From Sphingobium sp. DEHP117 (GTDB lineage: Bacteria > Pseudomonadota > Alphaproteobacteria > Sphingomonadales > Sphingomonadaceae), in NCBI RefSeq assembly GCF_030867385.1, contig NZ_JAPFBJ010000001.1, forward strand, positions 1,178,001-1,242,000: a stretch of 64,000 nt of DNA. Direction: 5' to 3'. Below the pieces are notes generated by a model. It had not been told where the DNA came from. It saw only the letters and a program-made list of their open reading frames with translations, and did not search any database. Every line of letters begins with the position of its first letter. Position 1 is the first letter of the stretch. The position numbers were made by a program, and so were the translations under genes. This document shows, one piece after another, positions 1 to 9,243 of the stretch.

Positions 1-686
1 GCTGGTGCGGCGTGCTGTTGCACGAAGCGGTCGGCCATGGGCTGGAAGGCGATTTCAACCGCAAGGGCACCTCGGCTTTTTCCGGCCGCATCGGCGAGCA
101 GGTGGCGGCCAGGGGCGTCACCGTGGTGGACGATGGCTCGATCTTCGAGCGGCGTGGTTCACTCTCGATCGATGACGAGGGCACGCCGACGCAGGAGACG
201 GTGCTGATCGAGGACGGGATCCTCAAGGGCTATATGCAAGACCGATTGAACGCGCGCCTGATGGGCGTTGCGCCCACGGGCAACGGGCGGCGCGAGGATT
301 ATGCCCACGCGCCGATGCCGCGCATGACCAATACCTTCATGAGAGGCGGCGAGGACGACCCGACGGAGCTGCTCTCCCGCGTGAAGGACGGTATCTATGC
401 CAAGAGCTTTGGCGGGGGGCAGGTCGATATCGTATCAGGCAAGTTCGTGTTTTCCTGCACCGAGGCCTATCGCGTGAAGAACGGCAAGATCCTCGACCCG
501 ATCAAGGGCGCGACGCTGATCGGCGACGGGCCGGAGGCGATGAGCCGCATCAGCGGAATCGGCAACGACATGGCGCTGGATGAAGGCATCGGCATGTGCG
601 GCAAGGCGGGCCAGAGCGTACCCGCAGGCGTGGGCCAGCCGACGCTGTTGATCGACCGGCTGACGGTGGGGGGAACCGGGGGATGA
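1..686 (+). CDS. tldD: Metalloprotease TldD, C-terminal part (truncated by window start)
   Basis: This is the C-terminal half of TldD, the zinc metalloprotease that works with TldE/PmbA to trim small peptides in the cytoplasm. The frame is open from the first bases ([19 protein letters not shown]) so the gene starts outside the window. The zinc-binding HExxxH motif is visible as HEAVGH at bases 21-38, followed by the family-typical [14 protein letters not shown]. The later cysteine-containing segments ([27 protein letters not shown]) near the C-terminus are also typical of TldD. It ends in TGA at 684-686. The next gene, a ubiquinone hydroxylase, is separated by a palindromic repeat, so a shared operon is uncertain. 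Confidence 0.93.
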   Translation, partial: WCGVLLHEAVGHGLEGDFNRKGTSAFSGRIGEQVAARGVTVVDDGSIFERRGSLSIDDEGTPTQETVLIEDGILKGYMQDRLNARLMGVAPTGNGRREDYAHAPMPRMTNTFMRGGEDDPTELLSRVKDGIYAKSFGGGQVDIVSGKFVFSCTEAYRVKNGKILDPIKGATLIGDGPEAMSRISGIGNDMALDEGIGMCGKAGQSVPAGVGQPTLLIDRLTVGGTGG

Positions 687-693
687 CCTTTCG

Positions 694-809
694 CGTCATT
701 CCGGAAGCCTATTTTCTGCAATCTTCGATGGACAAGAGAATCGCGCTATCCGGAATCCAGCGACATGTGAAAAGGTTCAGCGGGATTCCGGATCAAGTCC
801 GGAATGACG
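694..809. repeat. Intergenic palindromic repeat (CGTCATTCCGGA ends)
   Basis: CGTCATTCCGGA at 694-705 is matched by its reverse complement TCCGGAATGACG at 798-809, with further internal complementary pieces (CGGAATCC / GGATTCCG). Together they fill most of the gap between tldD and the hydroxylase gene. The ends resemble those of the palindromes at 44642-44745 and 46949-47037, which begin with CGTCA and end with TGACG, suggesting one dispersed family. Confidence 0.75.
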
Positions 810-828
810 AAGATTTAGAGGTCTTCCC

Positions 829-2058
829 ATGAACGATCGGCGCTTTGATGTCATCATCATGGGCGGTGGGCTGGTTGGCCTGACGCTCGGCATCGGCCTT
901 TCGAAACACGGAGTCTCGTGCGCGGTGATCGACCCGGCGCAACCGGACGCCACGCTCGCACAGAATTTTGACGGGCGCGTTTCGTCTATCTCCAGCGCGA
1001 GCTGGAAGCTGTTTCAGGCGATCGGCATCGCCGAGCGGCTGGAAGGCAGGGGCTGTGCGATCGAGCGCATCTGGGTTTCCGACGGGTTGCAGCCGGGCAC
1101 GCTCGATTTTGCGCCACCGCAAGACGACGACACGCCGATGGGCATCATGTTCGAAAACCGCGAGACGCGGCGGGCCCTGCGCGAGTGCGCCGAAGCGGCA
1201 GAGCACCTCACGCTGTATCAACCCGATAGCGCCTTGCATGTCGACCGCAGCATTGAGGGCGTTTTTGTGACGCTGGCGAGTGGTGCCAAGCTATCCGGCT
1301 CGCTGCTTGTGGGCGCAGAGGGGCGCGCCAGCCCGACGCGCGAGGCGGCGGGCATCACGGTCGCGAAATGGGCCTATGATCATGTCGCGATCGTCACCGC
1401 GTTTCATCATGAGGTCGATCACGCGGGCACGGCCTACGAGATTTTCTACCCCGGCGGGCCGTTCGCGCTGCTGCCGATGCAGCCGGCATTGCCGGGCAAA
1501 CACCGGAGCGCCGTTGTCTGGACCGTGCCCTCTGCCCACGCACCCGCCATGCTGAAGCTGGGCGAGCGCGGATTCCTGGCCGAGGCGCAGAAGCGGATCG
1601 GCGGTTTTCTGGGTGAGATCAGCCTTGCAGGGCCGCGCTCCAGCTATCCGCTGGGCTATCATCGGGCAGCGCGCATCACCGACACGCGCCTGGCGCTGGC
1701 CGGGGACGCAGCGCACGGCATCCATCCGATTGCGGGACAGGGCGTGAACCTGGGTTTTCGCGATGTCGCGGCGCTGATCGAGGTCATCGTCGACGGTATG
1801 CGCCTCGGGCTGGAACCGGGCGATGCGCAGCTCCTCACCCGCTATCAGCGCTGGCGCAGCCTCGACACTCTGTCGGTCACGATGGCGATGGGCGGGCTGG
1901 TGCGCCTGTTCGATGTGCCGGGGCGGCTTCCTTCGCTTGTCCGGCGCGCGGGGCTGGCGGCGGTGCAGCGAGCCGGGCCATTGAAATCCCGTTTTATGAA
2001 CGAAGCGCGCGGCGAGAGTGGAGCTCTGCCTCGGCTGCTGGCCGGGGAGATGGTGTAG
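829..2058 (+). CDS. FAD-dependent hydroxylase of ubiquinone biosynthesis (UbiH/UbiF/COQ6 family)
   Basis: A 409-residue class A flavoprotein monooxygenase of the UbiH/COQ6 type, which hydroxylates the aromatic ring of ubiquinone precursors using NAD(P)H and O2. The N-terminal dinucleotide-binding motif is GGGLVGLTLGIGLSKHG (residues about 11-27). The second FAD/ribityl motif GDAAHGIHPIAGQGVNLG lies near residue 290, as expected for the family. Length fits (about 390-410). Which ring position it hydroxylates cannot be told from sequence alone. An ATG preceded by GAGGTCTTCCC is used as start. The 3' end overlaps the convergent GGDEF/EAL gene by 65 bases. Confidence 0.88.
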   Translation: MNDRRFDVIIMGGGLVGLTLGIGLSKHGVSCAVIDPAQPDATLAQNFDGRVSSISSASWKLFQAIGIAERLEGRGCAIERIWVSDGLQPGTLDFAPPQDDDTPMGIMFENRETRRALRECAEAAEHLTLYQPDSALHVDRSIEGVFVTLASGAKLSGSLLVGAEGRASPTREAAGITVAKWAYDHVAIVTAFHHEVDHAGTAYEIFYPGGPFALLPMQPALPGKHRSAVVWTVPSAHAPAMLKLGERGFLAEAQKRIGGFLGEISLAGPRSSYPLGYHRAARITDTRLALAGDAAHGIHPIAGQGVNLGFRDVAALIEVIVDGMRLGLEPGDAQLLTRYQRWRSLDTLSVTMAMGGLVRLFDVPGRLPSLVRRAGLAAVQRAGPLKSRFMNEARGESGALPRLLAGEMV

Positions 2059-3628
2059 CGGCGGGAGCAGCGGACCGGGTGGCGGCGGTCCATGCGGTGC
2101 CATTGCGGGTGATGAGATCGGTCATCTGATCGGCCGGGACAGCTTTGCTGAAATAATAGCCCTGCCCCACGGCGCAGCCCAGCCCTCGCAATATATCTGC
2201 AACGCTTGCCGTCTCAATACCCTCAGCGATCACAGGCAGGTCAAGATGGTGGGCCAGCCCGATCATGGCCTTTGCCATCTTCAGCTTGTCTGCATCATGA
2301 TCTATATCCGTGATGAAGGTGCGGTCGATCTTGATCTTGTCAAAAGGCAGCAACCGCAGGTGATGCATGCTGGCATAGCCGGTGCCGAAATCATCAAGGC
2401 CGATCTTCATCCCCTGGTTTTTGAACGACTCGATGCTGCGGGTGGCATTTGGCTCGTCTGAGATGATCGCGTTCTCGGTTATCTCGATCGCAAATCTTTG
2501 CGGCGCAAAGCCGTTGCGCGTGAGCGCGGCAAGGATCTTGTGGCTGAGCCATGGATCCTGGAACTGCACCGGCGAAATGTTGATCGCGATCGTGAGGTCG
2601 GAGCGCCATTTGCGCGTGTCCTCGCAGGCTTGGTCGATCAGGCACAGCATCAGATCGGTGATGAGGCCGCACTCTTCGGCGATCGGAATGAACTGATCCG
2701 GCCCGATGTCATAGCCATCCTCGCGCGGCCAGCGGGCAAGCAATTCCACCCCGATCAGCGCGCCGGTCTCGAGATCGACGAGCGGCTGATAGAACGGCAC
2801 AATCTGCTTGCACGCAACCGCCGTGCGCAGATCAACCTCAAGCGCGGCGCGCGCCTTGATATGCTCGTCCATCGCCGCTTCGTAGCAGCGGCATTGATTG
2901 CGCCCCGCTTCACGCGCGCGGTTCAGGGCGACATCCGCAGCGCGCATCAGGCCCAGATGATCTTCTGCGTGCGCAGGGAAATGAGCAAGGCCCGCGGTTG
3001 CACCGATATAGTGCACGAGCCGCTGGTCTTCGAACGGCTCCGTCATCATCCGGACGATGCGCCGCGCCGTATCCTCGGCGTGCGCCCGGTCCAGCCCCGT
3101 TATGTCCATCACCACCGCGAACTCGTCGCCGTCAAGCCGATAGGCGGTGTAATCCGCCGACTTGTTGTGAGCCAGCCGCTGGGCGACCTGGCGCAGCAGC
3201 CTGTCGGCCGCAAGGTGCCCATGCATGTCGTTCACCCATTTGAAGCGATCGAGATCGAGATAGATCAGCGCGATCTGCCTTTTGCCGGGGCCGGAGGCAA
3301 GCAGCTTGAGATTGTCTCTCAGCGCCGCACGATTGGGCAGGCCGGTAAGGGGGTCATGATACGCCATCATGCGCACCTTCTGCTCCGCCTTTTCCCGGGC
3401 GGAACTGGCGAGGAGCATTTCCCGATATCGCCGCCATGCGAATATGGCGATGCCGAACGCAGCGAGAATGAACGCGAGTATTACCGAATCCATCTCGGTA
3501 TCGGGATTCTGCTGAATCCACTCAAAGAAGCGATCACAGGTTTCGGTCCGCTCGATTGCAAACCAGACCAGCCCCGCAGAAAGCGATATTAAGGTAAAGT
3601 CTTGTTTTGCCGAAGAAATATATCGCAT
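1994..3628 (-). CDS. Membrane-anchored GGDEF-EAL protein (cyclic-di-GMP turnover)
   Basis: A 544-residue protein with two N-terminal hydrophobic segments (LISLSAGLVWFAI and a longer one around ILAFILAAFGIAIFAW), then a diguanylate cyclase domain (YHDPLTGLPNR ... RLDGDEFAVV) and an EAL phosphodiesterase domain. The cyclase signature is DGDEF rather than GGDEF. The EAL domain keeps the expected catalytic set: GVELLARW, NISPVQF, EITENAI, LDDFGTGYASM, IKIDRTF, IAEGIET and GQGYYF, so phosphodiesterase activity is plausible. I chose ATG at 3628 (MRYISSAKQD) over ATG at 3685 because homologous-looking sequence begins there and AAGGGGAT lies upstream. An IS5-family element lies 78 bases upstream of this start and may separate the gene from its native promoter. 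Confidence 0.88.
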   Translation of the reverse strand: MRYISSAKQDFTLISLSAGLVWFAIERTETCDRFFEWIQQNPDTEMDSVILAFILAAFGIAIFAWRRYREMLLASSAREKAEQKVRMMAYHDPLTGLPNRAALRDNLKLLASGPGKRQIALIYLDLDRFKWVNDMHGHLAADRLLRQVAQRLAHNKSADYTAYRLDGDEFAVVMDITGLDRAHAEDTARRIVRMMTEPFEDQRLVHYIGATAGLAHFPAHAEDHLGLMRAADVALNRAREAGRNQCRCYEAAMDEHIKARAALEVDLRTAVACKQIVPFYQPLVDLETGALIGVELLARWPREDGYDIGPDQFIPIAEECGLITDLMLCLIDQACEDTRKWRSDLTIAINISPVQFQDPWLSHKILAALTRNGFAPQRFAIEITENAIISDEPNATRSIESFKNQGMKIGLDDFGTGYASMHHLRLLPFDKIKIDRTFITDIDHDADKLKMAKAMIGLAHHLDLPVIAEGIETASVADILRGLGCAVGQGYYFSKAVPADQMTDLITRNGTAWTAATRSAAPAATPSPRPAAEAELHSRRALRS

Positions 3629-3770
3629 TTTGCTTTTACATCCCCTTCGGCACTGGAGCATTTCTTTGATATTAGACGCCCTCAATTCTGGTTTTATTAT
3701 CCACTAGGGTCAGGACCCATTGATTATCGGGCTGCAATGTGATTCAGGCGCGCAGTAAGGAGCCTGAGAG

Positions 3771-4121
3771 ATGCGTGATTTGTTTTGGCTGACGGACGAG
3801 CAGATGGCTCGGCTTCAGCCCTATTTTCCGAAAAGCCATGGTCGCCAGCGGGTTGATGATCGACGGGTGTTAAGCGGGATAATCTTCGTCAATCGCAATG
3901 GATTACGGTGGTGCGATGCGCCAAGGGAATATGGCCCGGCGAAGACGCTTTATAACCGCTGGAAGCGCTGGGGAGACAAGGGTGTCTTCGTCCGGATGAT
4001 GGAAGGCCTAGCCGCACCGCAGGCTCCCGAACGCAAGACGGTCATGATCGATGCAACTTATCTCAAAGCCCACCGCACGGCGTCCAGCCTGGCGGTAAAA
4101 AGGGGGAAGCTGGACGCCTGA
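3771..4121 (+). CDS. IS5-family transposase, first frame (orfA)
   Basis: This 116-residue frame gives the N-terminal part of a DDE transposase: the DUF4096-like start MRDLFWLTDEQMARLQPYFP, the segment GIIFVNRNGLRWCDAP, and the first catalytic aspartate region TVMIDATYLKAHRTA. It runs into the homopolymer pair AAAAAGGGGG (4097-4106) and stops at TGA 4119-4121. Reading continues sensibly only after a -1 shift at that run, where the other frame gives GRLIGRTKGGMNTKLHAV. The arrangement is the usual programmed frameshift of this IS group, not obvious decay. Confidence 0.9.
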   Translation: MRDLFWLTDEQMARLQPYFPKSHGRQRVDDRRVLSGIIFVNRNGLRWCDAPREYGPAKTLYNRWKRWGDKGVFVRMMEGLAAPQAPERKTVMIDATYLKAHRTASSLAVKRGKLDA

Positions 4122-4141
4122 TCGGGCGCACGAAGGGTGGC

Positions 4142-4531
4142 ATGAATACCAAGCTGCATGCCGTCACCGATGCAAACGGTCGCCCAATCAGCCTCTTCAT
4201 AACCGCAGGTCAGGTCAGCGATTATACAGGGGCCGCCGCCCTGCTCGACACCCTCCCCAAGGCACAGTGGCTGCTGGCTGATCGGGGTTATGATGCGGAC
4301 TGGTTCCGTGATGCCTTGCGGGAAAAGGGCATCAAACCCTGCATTCCGGGCCGTAAATCCCGGAACAAAGCCGTCAAGTACGACAAGCGCAGATACAAAC
4401 GCCGCAACCGCATCGAGATCATGTTCGGTCGCCTCAAGGACTGGCGGCGTATCGCAACACGCTATGACAGATGCCCAACCGTCTTTCTCTCGGCCATCGC
4501 CCTCGCTGCTACCGTCATCTTCTGGCTCTGA
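4142..4531 (+). CDS. IS5-family transposase, second frame (orfB)
   Basis: This is the C-terminal catalytic half of the transposase, 129 residues from the first ATG, although the frame is open back to about 4097 and is expected to be translated as an OrfA-OrfB fusion of roughly 250 residues. The second catalytic aspartate is in LLADRGYDADWFR and the catalytic glutamate region is RRNRIEIMFGRLKDWRRIATRYD, the Y-(2)-R-(3)-E-(6)-K signature of IS4/IS5 transposases. It ends just inside the right inverted repeat. Confidence 0.9.
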   Translation: MNTKLHAVTDANGRPISLFITAGQVSDYTGAAALLDTLPKAQWLLADRGYDADWFRDALREKGIKPCIPGRKSRNKAVKYDKRRYKRRNRIEIMFGRLKDWRRIATRYDRCPTVFLSAIALAATVIFWL

Positions 4532-4645
4532 TCAATGAGTCCTGACCCTAAGGGTTAATTTTCTGGTTGCGGACCGGGTAAATCCCCCGCCCAACCGGGA
4601 ACCTGATGGCAGCAAACGGGTTCTTGCCCCTGTGGGGTGGTAACA

Positions 4646-4663
4646 CGCCGCATGTCTGCGGCG
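4646..4663 (+). other. Short stem-loop before the UrcA gene
   Basis: CGCCGCA-TGTC-TGCGGCG is a perfect seven-base-pair hairpin just upstream of the AGGAGA ribosome binding site of the UrcA-family gene. It could influence translation or message stability. The rest of the 4551-4680 stretch shows no gene. Confidence 0.4.
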
Positions 4664-4680
4664 ACCCAGGAGATGAAGCC

Positions 4681-5115
4681 ATGCACCACCGTTTTCTCAT
4701 CACGGCATCCCTCATCGGCACCGCGTTTATCGGCGGCACGCTCGCCCAGGCGCAAAGCTCGACGACGGCGGACACCGAGGACATCGTCATCACCGGCAAA
4801 TATGGCCGCAGCGCGGACGACATCAAGTCGCTCTCGCAGTCCGTCAGCTATGCCGACCTCGATATCAGCACTGCGGAAGGCAAGAAGATGCTAAGGCAGC
4901 GGGTGAACCTCACCGCGCGCTGGCTGTGCGAAAAGCTGGGCGAGTCGGACAGCTCGACGCCGCCGGTGCCGTCATGCCGCCAGGCTGCGGTGAGCGATGC
5001 CATGGCGCGCGTCGGCACGCTCGAAGCCGGAGCTGCACCGCGCGGCACCACGTGGACGGCGCCCGCAGCATGGAAGGCGCCTTATCCGGCCGACTGGTCC
5101 ACCAAATATCCCTGA
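4681..5115 (+). CDS. UrcA family protein, secreted
   Basis: A 144-residue protein with a clear Sec signal peptide (MHHRFLITASLIGTAFIGGTLAQAQ) and the UrcA-type core SVSYADLDISTAEGKKMLRQRV followed by two cysteines (RWLCEKLG and VPSCRQAA), a pattern found in small secreted proteins of Sphingomonadales and Caulobacterales. Function of the family is unknown. An upstream in-frame start exists at 4606, but ATG 4681 has AGGAGATGAAGCC before it and begins the signal peptide. It stands alone between the IS element and a terminator hairpin. Confidence 0.78.
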   Translation: MHHRFLITASLIGTAFIGGTLAQAQSSTTADTEDIVITGKYGRSADDIKSLSQSVSYADLDISTAEGKKMLRQRVNLTARWLCEKLGESDSSTPPVPSCRQAAVSDAMARVGTLEAGAAPRGTTWTAPAAWKAPYPADWSTKYP

Positions 5116-5151
5116 TCCCGCCCCGAGCGGCACCCGTTAGCTCCCAAGCGG

Positions 5152-5189
5152 CAATCGGCGTCTTCCAATGGGGAGGCGCCGATTGTTTT
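5152..5189 (+). terminator. Rho-independent terminator after the UrcA gene
   Basis: CAATCGGCG (5152-5160) pairs perfectly with CGCCGATTG (5177-5185) and is followed by TTTT, placed 36 bases after the UrcA stop codon. Confidence 0.75.
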
Positions 5190-5206
5190 GGGGCGAAAAT
5201 ACACCC

Positions 5207-5234
5207 CTTGAAACCCCATGCACCCTTCCTAAAT
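5207..5234 (+). promoter_or_regulatory. Candidate heat-shock (RpoH-type) promoter of hsp20
   Basis: CTTGAAA (5207-5213) followed after 14-15 bases by CCTAAAT (5228-5234) resembles alphaproteobacterial sigma-32 promoters. It lies about 95 bases upstream of the Hsp20 start, leaving a long leader that could hold a thermosensor structure. This is a sequence-similarity judgement only. Confidence 0.4.
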
Positions 5235-5329
5235 CTCCTGTGTCCGGGCGCTGAAGCGGCGGACATTTTGGCCGGATGCCATGATGGATCCGGCGCAAGT
5301 GCAACTCGCTCAACAGAGGAGATATGACT

Positions 5330-5794
5330 ATGCGTGGATTTGACCTTACCCCCTATCGCCGTTCGACCGTGGGCTTTGACCGCCTGTTCGACCTGATCGA
5401 GAACAATGCGCGCGCGGTTCAGGGCGATAATTATCCCCCGTTCAACATCGAGCGTCTTTCCGACGACAAGTACCGCGTGACGCTCGCCGTCGCGGGCTTC
5501 CGCGAGGATGAGCTCGACATCGTGGCCCAGCAGAACCTCCTGCAGGTATCTGGCCGCAAGGCCGAGATCAGCAACGACGAGCGCGCGAAGTTCGTGCATG
5601 TCGGCATCGCCAACCGCAGCTTCGAACGCCGTTTCGAGCTCGCCGATTTCGTGCGAGTCGAGAGCGCGAACCTTGCCGACGGCCTGCTGACGATCGAGCT
5701 GGTGCGCGAGGTGCCCGAGGCGATGAAGCCGAAGAAGATCGCCATCAATGGTGGGCAGATCGTCGAGATCGGCAAGCAGAGCGACGCGGCTTAA
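5330..5794 (+). CDS. Small heat shock protein Hsp20 (IbpA-like)
   Basis: A 154-residue alpha-crystallin-type chaperone that holds unfolding proteins for refolding by DnaK and ClpB. The N-terminal MRGFDLTPYRRSTVGFDRLF and PPFNIERLSDDKYRVTLAVAGF match bacterial class A IbpA-like proteins. The crystallin domain contains SFERRFELADFVRVESANLADGLLTI, where the usual A-x-x-x-n-G-L motif appears as ANLADGLL. Two ATGs compete (5324 and 5330). The second is preferred because AGGAG is only two bases from the first but eight from the second. The gene has a candidate heat-shock promoter and is convergent with pyrG. Confidence 0.9.
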   Translation: MRGFDLTPYRRSTVGFDRLFDLIENNARAVQGDNYPPFNIERLSDDKYRVTLAVAGFREDELDIVAQQNLLQVSGRKAEISNDERAKFVHVGIANRSFERRFELADFVRVESANLADGLLTIELVREVPEAMKPKKIAINGGQIVEIGKQSDAA

Positions 5795-5846
5795 GTCGAG
5801 CTTTTGGATCGCGGGGCGGGTTTAGAAGGCTCGCCCCCACCCCAAA

Positions 5847-5876
5847 CCCCTCCCCTCAAGGGGAGGGGCTTTTGTT
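5847..5876. terminator. CCCCTCCCC hairpin between hsp20 and pyrG (also a dispersed repeat)
   Basis: CCCCTCCCC (5847-5855) pairs with GGGGAGGGG (5860-5868) around TCAA and is followed by CTTTTGTTT, so it could terminate hsp20 and, on the other strand, pyrG. The same unit recurs at 42217-42238, 42294-42315 and near 56578, so it is also a dispersed repeat. Confidence 0.65.
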
Positions 5877-5880
5877 TGCA

Positions 5881-7527
<1,647 letters not shown>

Positions 7528-7607
7528 TTAGCCTTATTCATGAGGGTTGGGCAAGCGCGCGATGCGGCGCGCCTGCAATTAAATTGCTTGACTAGGTAAG
7601 TGCGCGG

Positions 7608-8000
7608 TTATTGCGCGAGCGGAACCGCGCCGTTGGCCGCGCCCTGCGGCGGTGCCTGGCCCACGCTCTGCGCCGCCCCGGCGAGCGGATCGCCGTTTGC
7701 AGGCGCGGCAGGTGCCTGCTGCTCCAGCGGGGCGCCGCCCTGCTTGGCGAGCGAGGTGTCAATCTGCGACGGAGCGCGCTTCACCGACGCCAGCACGGCG
7801 AGCGCAATGCTCAACATGACGAAAACGGTAGCCAGCACGGTGGTGGAGCGCGTGAGGAAATCCGCCGCGCCGCGTGCAGACATAAAGCCGGATGGGCTGC
7901 CGCCCATGCCCAGCCCCCCGCCTTCGGAGCGCTGCATCAGGATAACGGTGACGAGGCAGGTTGCAATGATCGCCTGCACCACGAGAAGAAATGTGAACAT
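7608..8000 (-). CDS. secG: Protein translocase subunit SecG
   Basis: A 130-residue inner-membrane protein that assists SecYE in protein export. The first hydrophobic helix (FTLLVVQAII... region, residues 3-21) leads into the hallmark ILMQRSEGGGLGMGGSP, then ARGAADFLTRST and a second helix (LATVFVMLSIALAVLAS). The C-terminal tail is rich in Ala, Pro and Gln, as is common in alphaproteobacterial SecG. It lies between tpiA and pyrG, all transcribed leftward, but a small plus-strand gene separates it from tpiA. Confidence 0.92.
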   Translation of the reverse strand: MFTFLLVVQAIIATCLVTVILMQRSEGGGLGMGGSPSGFMSARGAADFLTRSTTVLATVFVMLSIALAVLASVKRAPSQIDTSLAKQGGAPLEQQAPAAPANGDPLAGAAQSVGQAPPQGAANGAVPLAQ

Positions 8001-8159
8001 GAAACTTTATCCGTTATCCTGTAAATGCTGGTCCGGCCTTAGCGGGGAAGCGCGAGCGGTTCAATCCGTAAGCAGCCCCGCGAGCGCGGCACACTGGAAA
8101 ATCCCGTGAAGAGAGCGTATATTCAGGAGACTTTTACAGCCTTTTGATAGGATTTCACT

Positions 8160-8408
8160 GTGCAGAACATGGGCGCGACCGACGAGCAATGTCCGTTTGA
8201 ATTCAATTTCGATCCGGCAAGCTTCCGTAAAGGCGATACCGTCAGCTACCGTGTGACCGGAAGCCTTGAGGGTTTTCCCTTTGTAGGCACCCTCTTGGAA
8301 GTCCATGATGATCATGTGATCATCAGCGACGATCCGGCCCACCCGGAGCATGGCGTACGCGGAACGCGCGAGAGTCGCCCGCTTGTCCAGCATACCGAAT
8401 TCGATTGA
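8160..8408 (+). CDS. Small conserved protein of unknown function
   Basis: An 82-residue soluble protein with no signal peptide. The part VSYRVTGSLEGFPFVGTLLEVHDDHVIISD suggests a small beta-rich fold (alternating hydrophobics, resembling PilZ/SH3-like barrels), but I do not recognise the family. GTG at 8160 has AGGA eight bases upstream; ATG at 8169 is the alternative. It is on the opposite strand from its neighbours and lies in the secG-tpiA gap. Its codon use looks normal, so it is probably a real gene. Confidence 0.6.
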   Translation: MQNMGATDEQCPFEFNFDPASFRKGDTVSYRVTGSLEGFPFVGTLLEVHDDHVIISDDPAHPEHGVRGTRESRPLVQHTEFD

Positions 8409-8431
8409 TCGCTCTGATATGGTAAGGCGAG

Positions 8432-9175
8432 CTAGCTCGCCGCCGCGATTACCGGGCCGAATTTCGCCGCCGTGAGGCTCGCGCCGCCAACGAGGCCGCC
8501 GTCGACATCCTCGAGCGCGAAGATTTCGGCCGCGTTCTCGGCATTGACCGAGCCGCCGTAGAGGACGCGCATTCCGGCGGCGACTTCTGCCCCGGCCAGC
8601 TCCGCGAGCTTGCCGCGGATGCCACCGTGCATCTCGGCGATCTGTTCCATCGTCGGTATGCGGCCGGTGCCGATCGCCCAGATGGGTTCGTAGGCAATCG
8701 AGAGCCAGTCCGCAGCCGCGCCTTGCGGTAGCGACTCGGCAAGCTGATTGAGCACGAAGGGCAGCGCCTCGCCCGCATCGCGCGTCTCGAGGCTTTCGCC
8801 GAGACACAGAATGACCTGCAAGCCTTCCGCCTTCGCGGCCAGCGCCTTGGCGGCGACATCAGCGCTGCTCTCATGCTGGTCGGTCCGGCGCTCGCTGTGG
8901 CCGACGATGACTTGAGTGGCGCCCGCTTCCTTCAGCATCGCGGCGGAGAGGCAGCCGGTATGCGCGCCATTTGCCTTTTGATGGCAATCCTGCGCGCCGA
9001 TGAACGCCACGCCTGCCTTATCTGCCGCCGCAGTGATCAGCGTTGCGGGCAGGCACAGGCCTACTTCGACGGCGGGATGCTCCGCAGCGACCGCGCCGAT
9101 CGCCTCGACATCGGCAAGCTGCGCACGCAGGCCGTTCATCTTCCAGTTGCCGACAACGAGCATCCTGCGGCTCAT
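8432..9175 (-). CDS. tpiA: Triosephosphate isomerase
   Basis: A 247-residue TIM-barrel enzyme interconverting dihydroxyacetone phosphate and glyceraldehyde-3-phosphate. The substrate-binding start is VVGNWKMNGL, the catalytic histidine is in VIVGHSERR and the catalytic glutamate in AYEPIWAIGTGR. The phosphate-binding loops GGSVNAENA and DVDGGLVGGASL are present. Length and motifs are standard. Transcription is leftward. A hairpin at 9199-9232 lies in the presumed 5' leader. Confidence 0.97.
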   Translation of the reverse strand: MSRRMLVVGNWKMNGLRAQLADVEAIGAVAAEHPAVEVGLCLPATLITAAADKAGVAFIGAQDCHQKANGAHTGCLSAAMLKEAGATQVIVGHSERRTDQHESSADVAAKALAAKAEGLQVILCLGESLETRDAGEALPFVLNQLAESLPQGAAADWLSIAYEPIWAIGTGRIPTMEQIAEMHGGIRGKLAELAGAEVAAGMRVLYGGSVNAENAAEIFALEDVDGGLVGGASLTAAKFGPVIAAAS

Positions 9176-9198
9176 AGTTCCTCCGATAGTTCATGTTG

Positions 9199-9232
9199 AT
9201 CCGAAACAGGCCGCTGCGCGGGCGTTTCGGAT
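9199..9232. other. Stem-loop in the tpiA leader
   Basis: ATCCGAAAC (9199-9207) pairs with GTTTCGGAT (9224-9232), and CCGC with GCGG inside, about 25 bases upstream of the tpiA start. No U-run follows, so it is not an obvious terminator. Confidence 0.45.
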
Positions 9233-9243
9233 GATCGGCACCA

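Larger units (their letters stand above)
3707..4548 (+). mobile_element. Insertion sequence of the IS5 family (IS427-like group), 842 bp
   Basis: The element is bounded by inverted repeats: GGGTCAGGACCCATTGAT at 3707-3724 and the complement of ATCAATGAGTCCTGACCC at 4531-4548, matching at 17 of 18 positions. Both ends are flanked by TA (3705-3706 and 4549-4550), the target duplication typical of the IS427 group of IS5. Inside are two overlapping transposase frames that join into one product through a -1 frameshift at an A5G5 run. Ends, target duplication and frames are all undamaged, so the copy looks recent and potentially active. Confidence 0.9.

Noticed and set aside
4097..4121. Transposase as pseudogene because of the frame break
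   Set aside because: The break is at a homopolymer slip site usual for this IS group, and the rest of the element is intact.
8001..8159. Possible tRNA between secG and tpiA, as found in some bacteria
   Set aside because: No cloverleaf, no TTCGA-type T-loop and no CCA end could be drawn on either strand.
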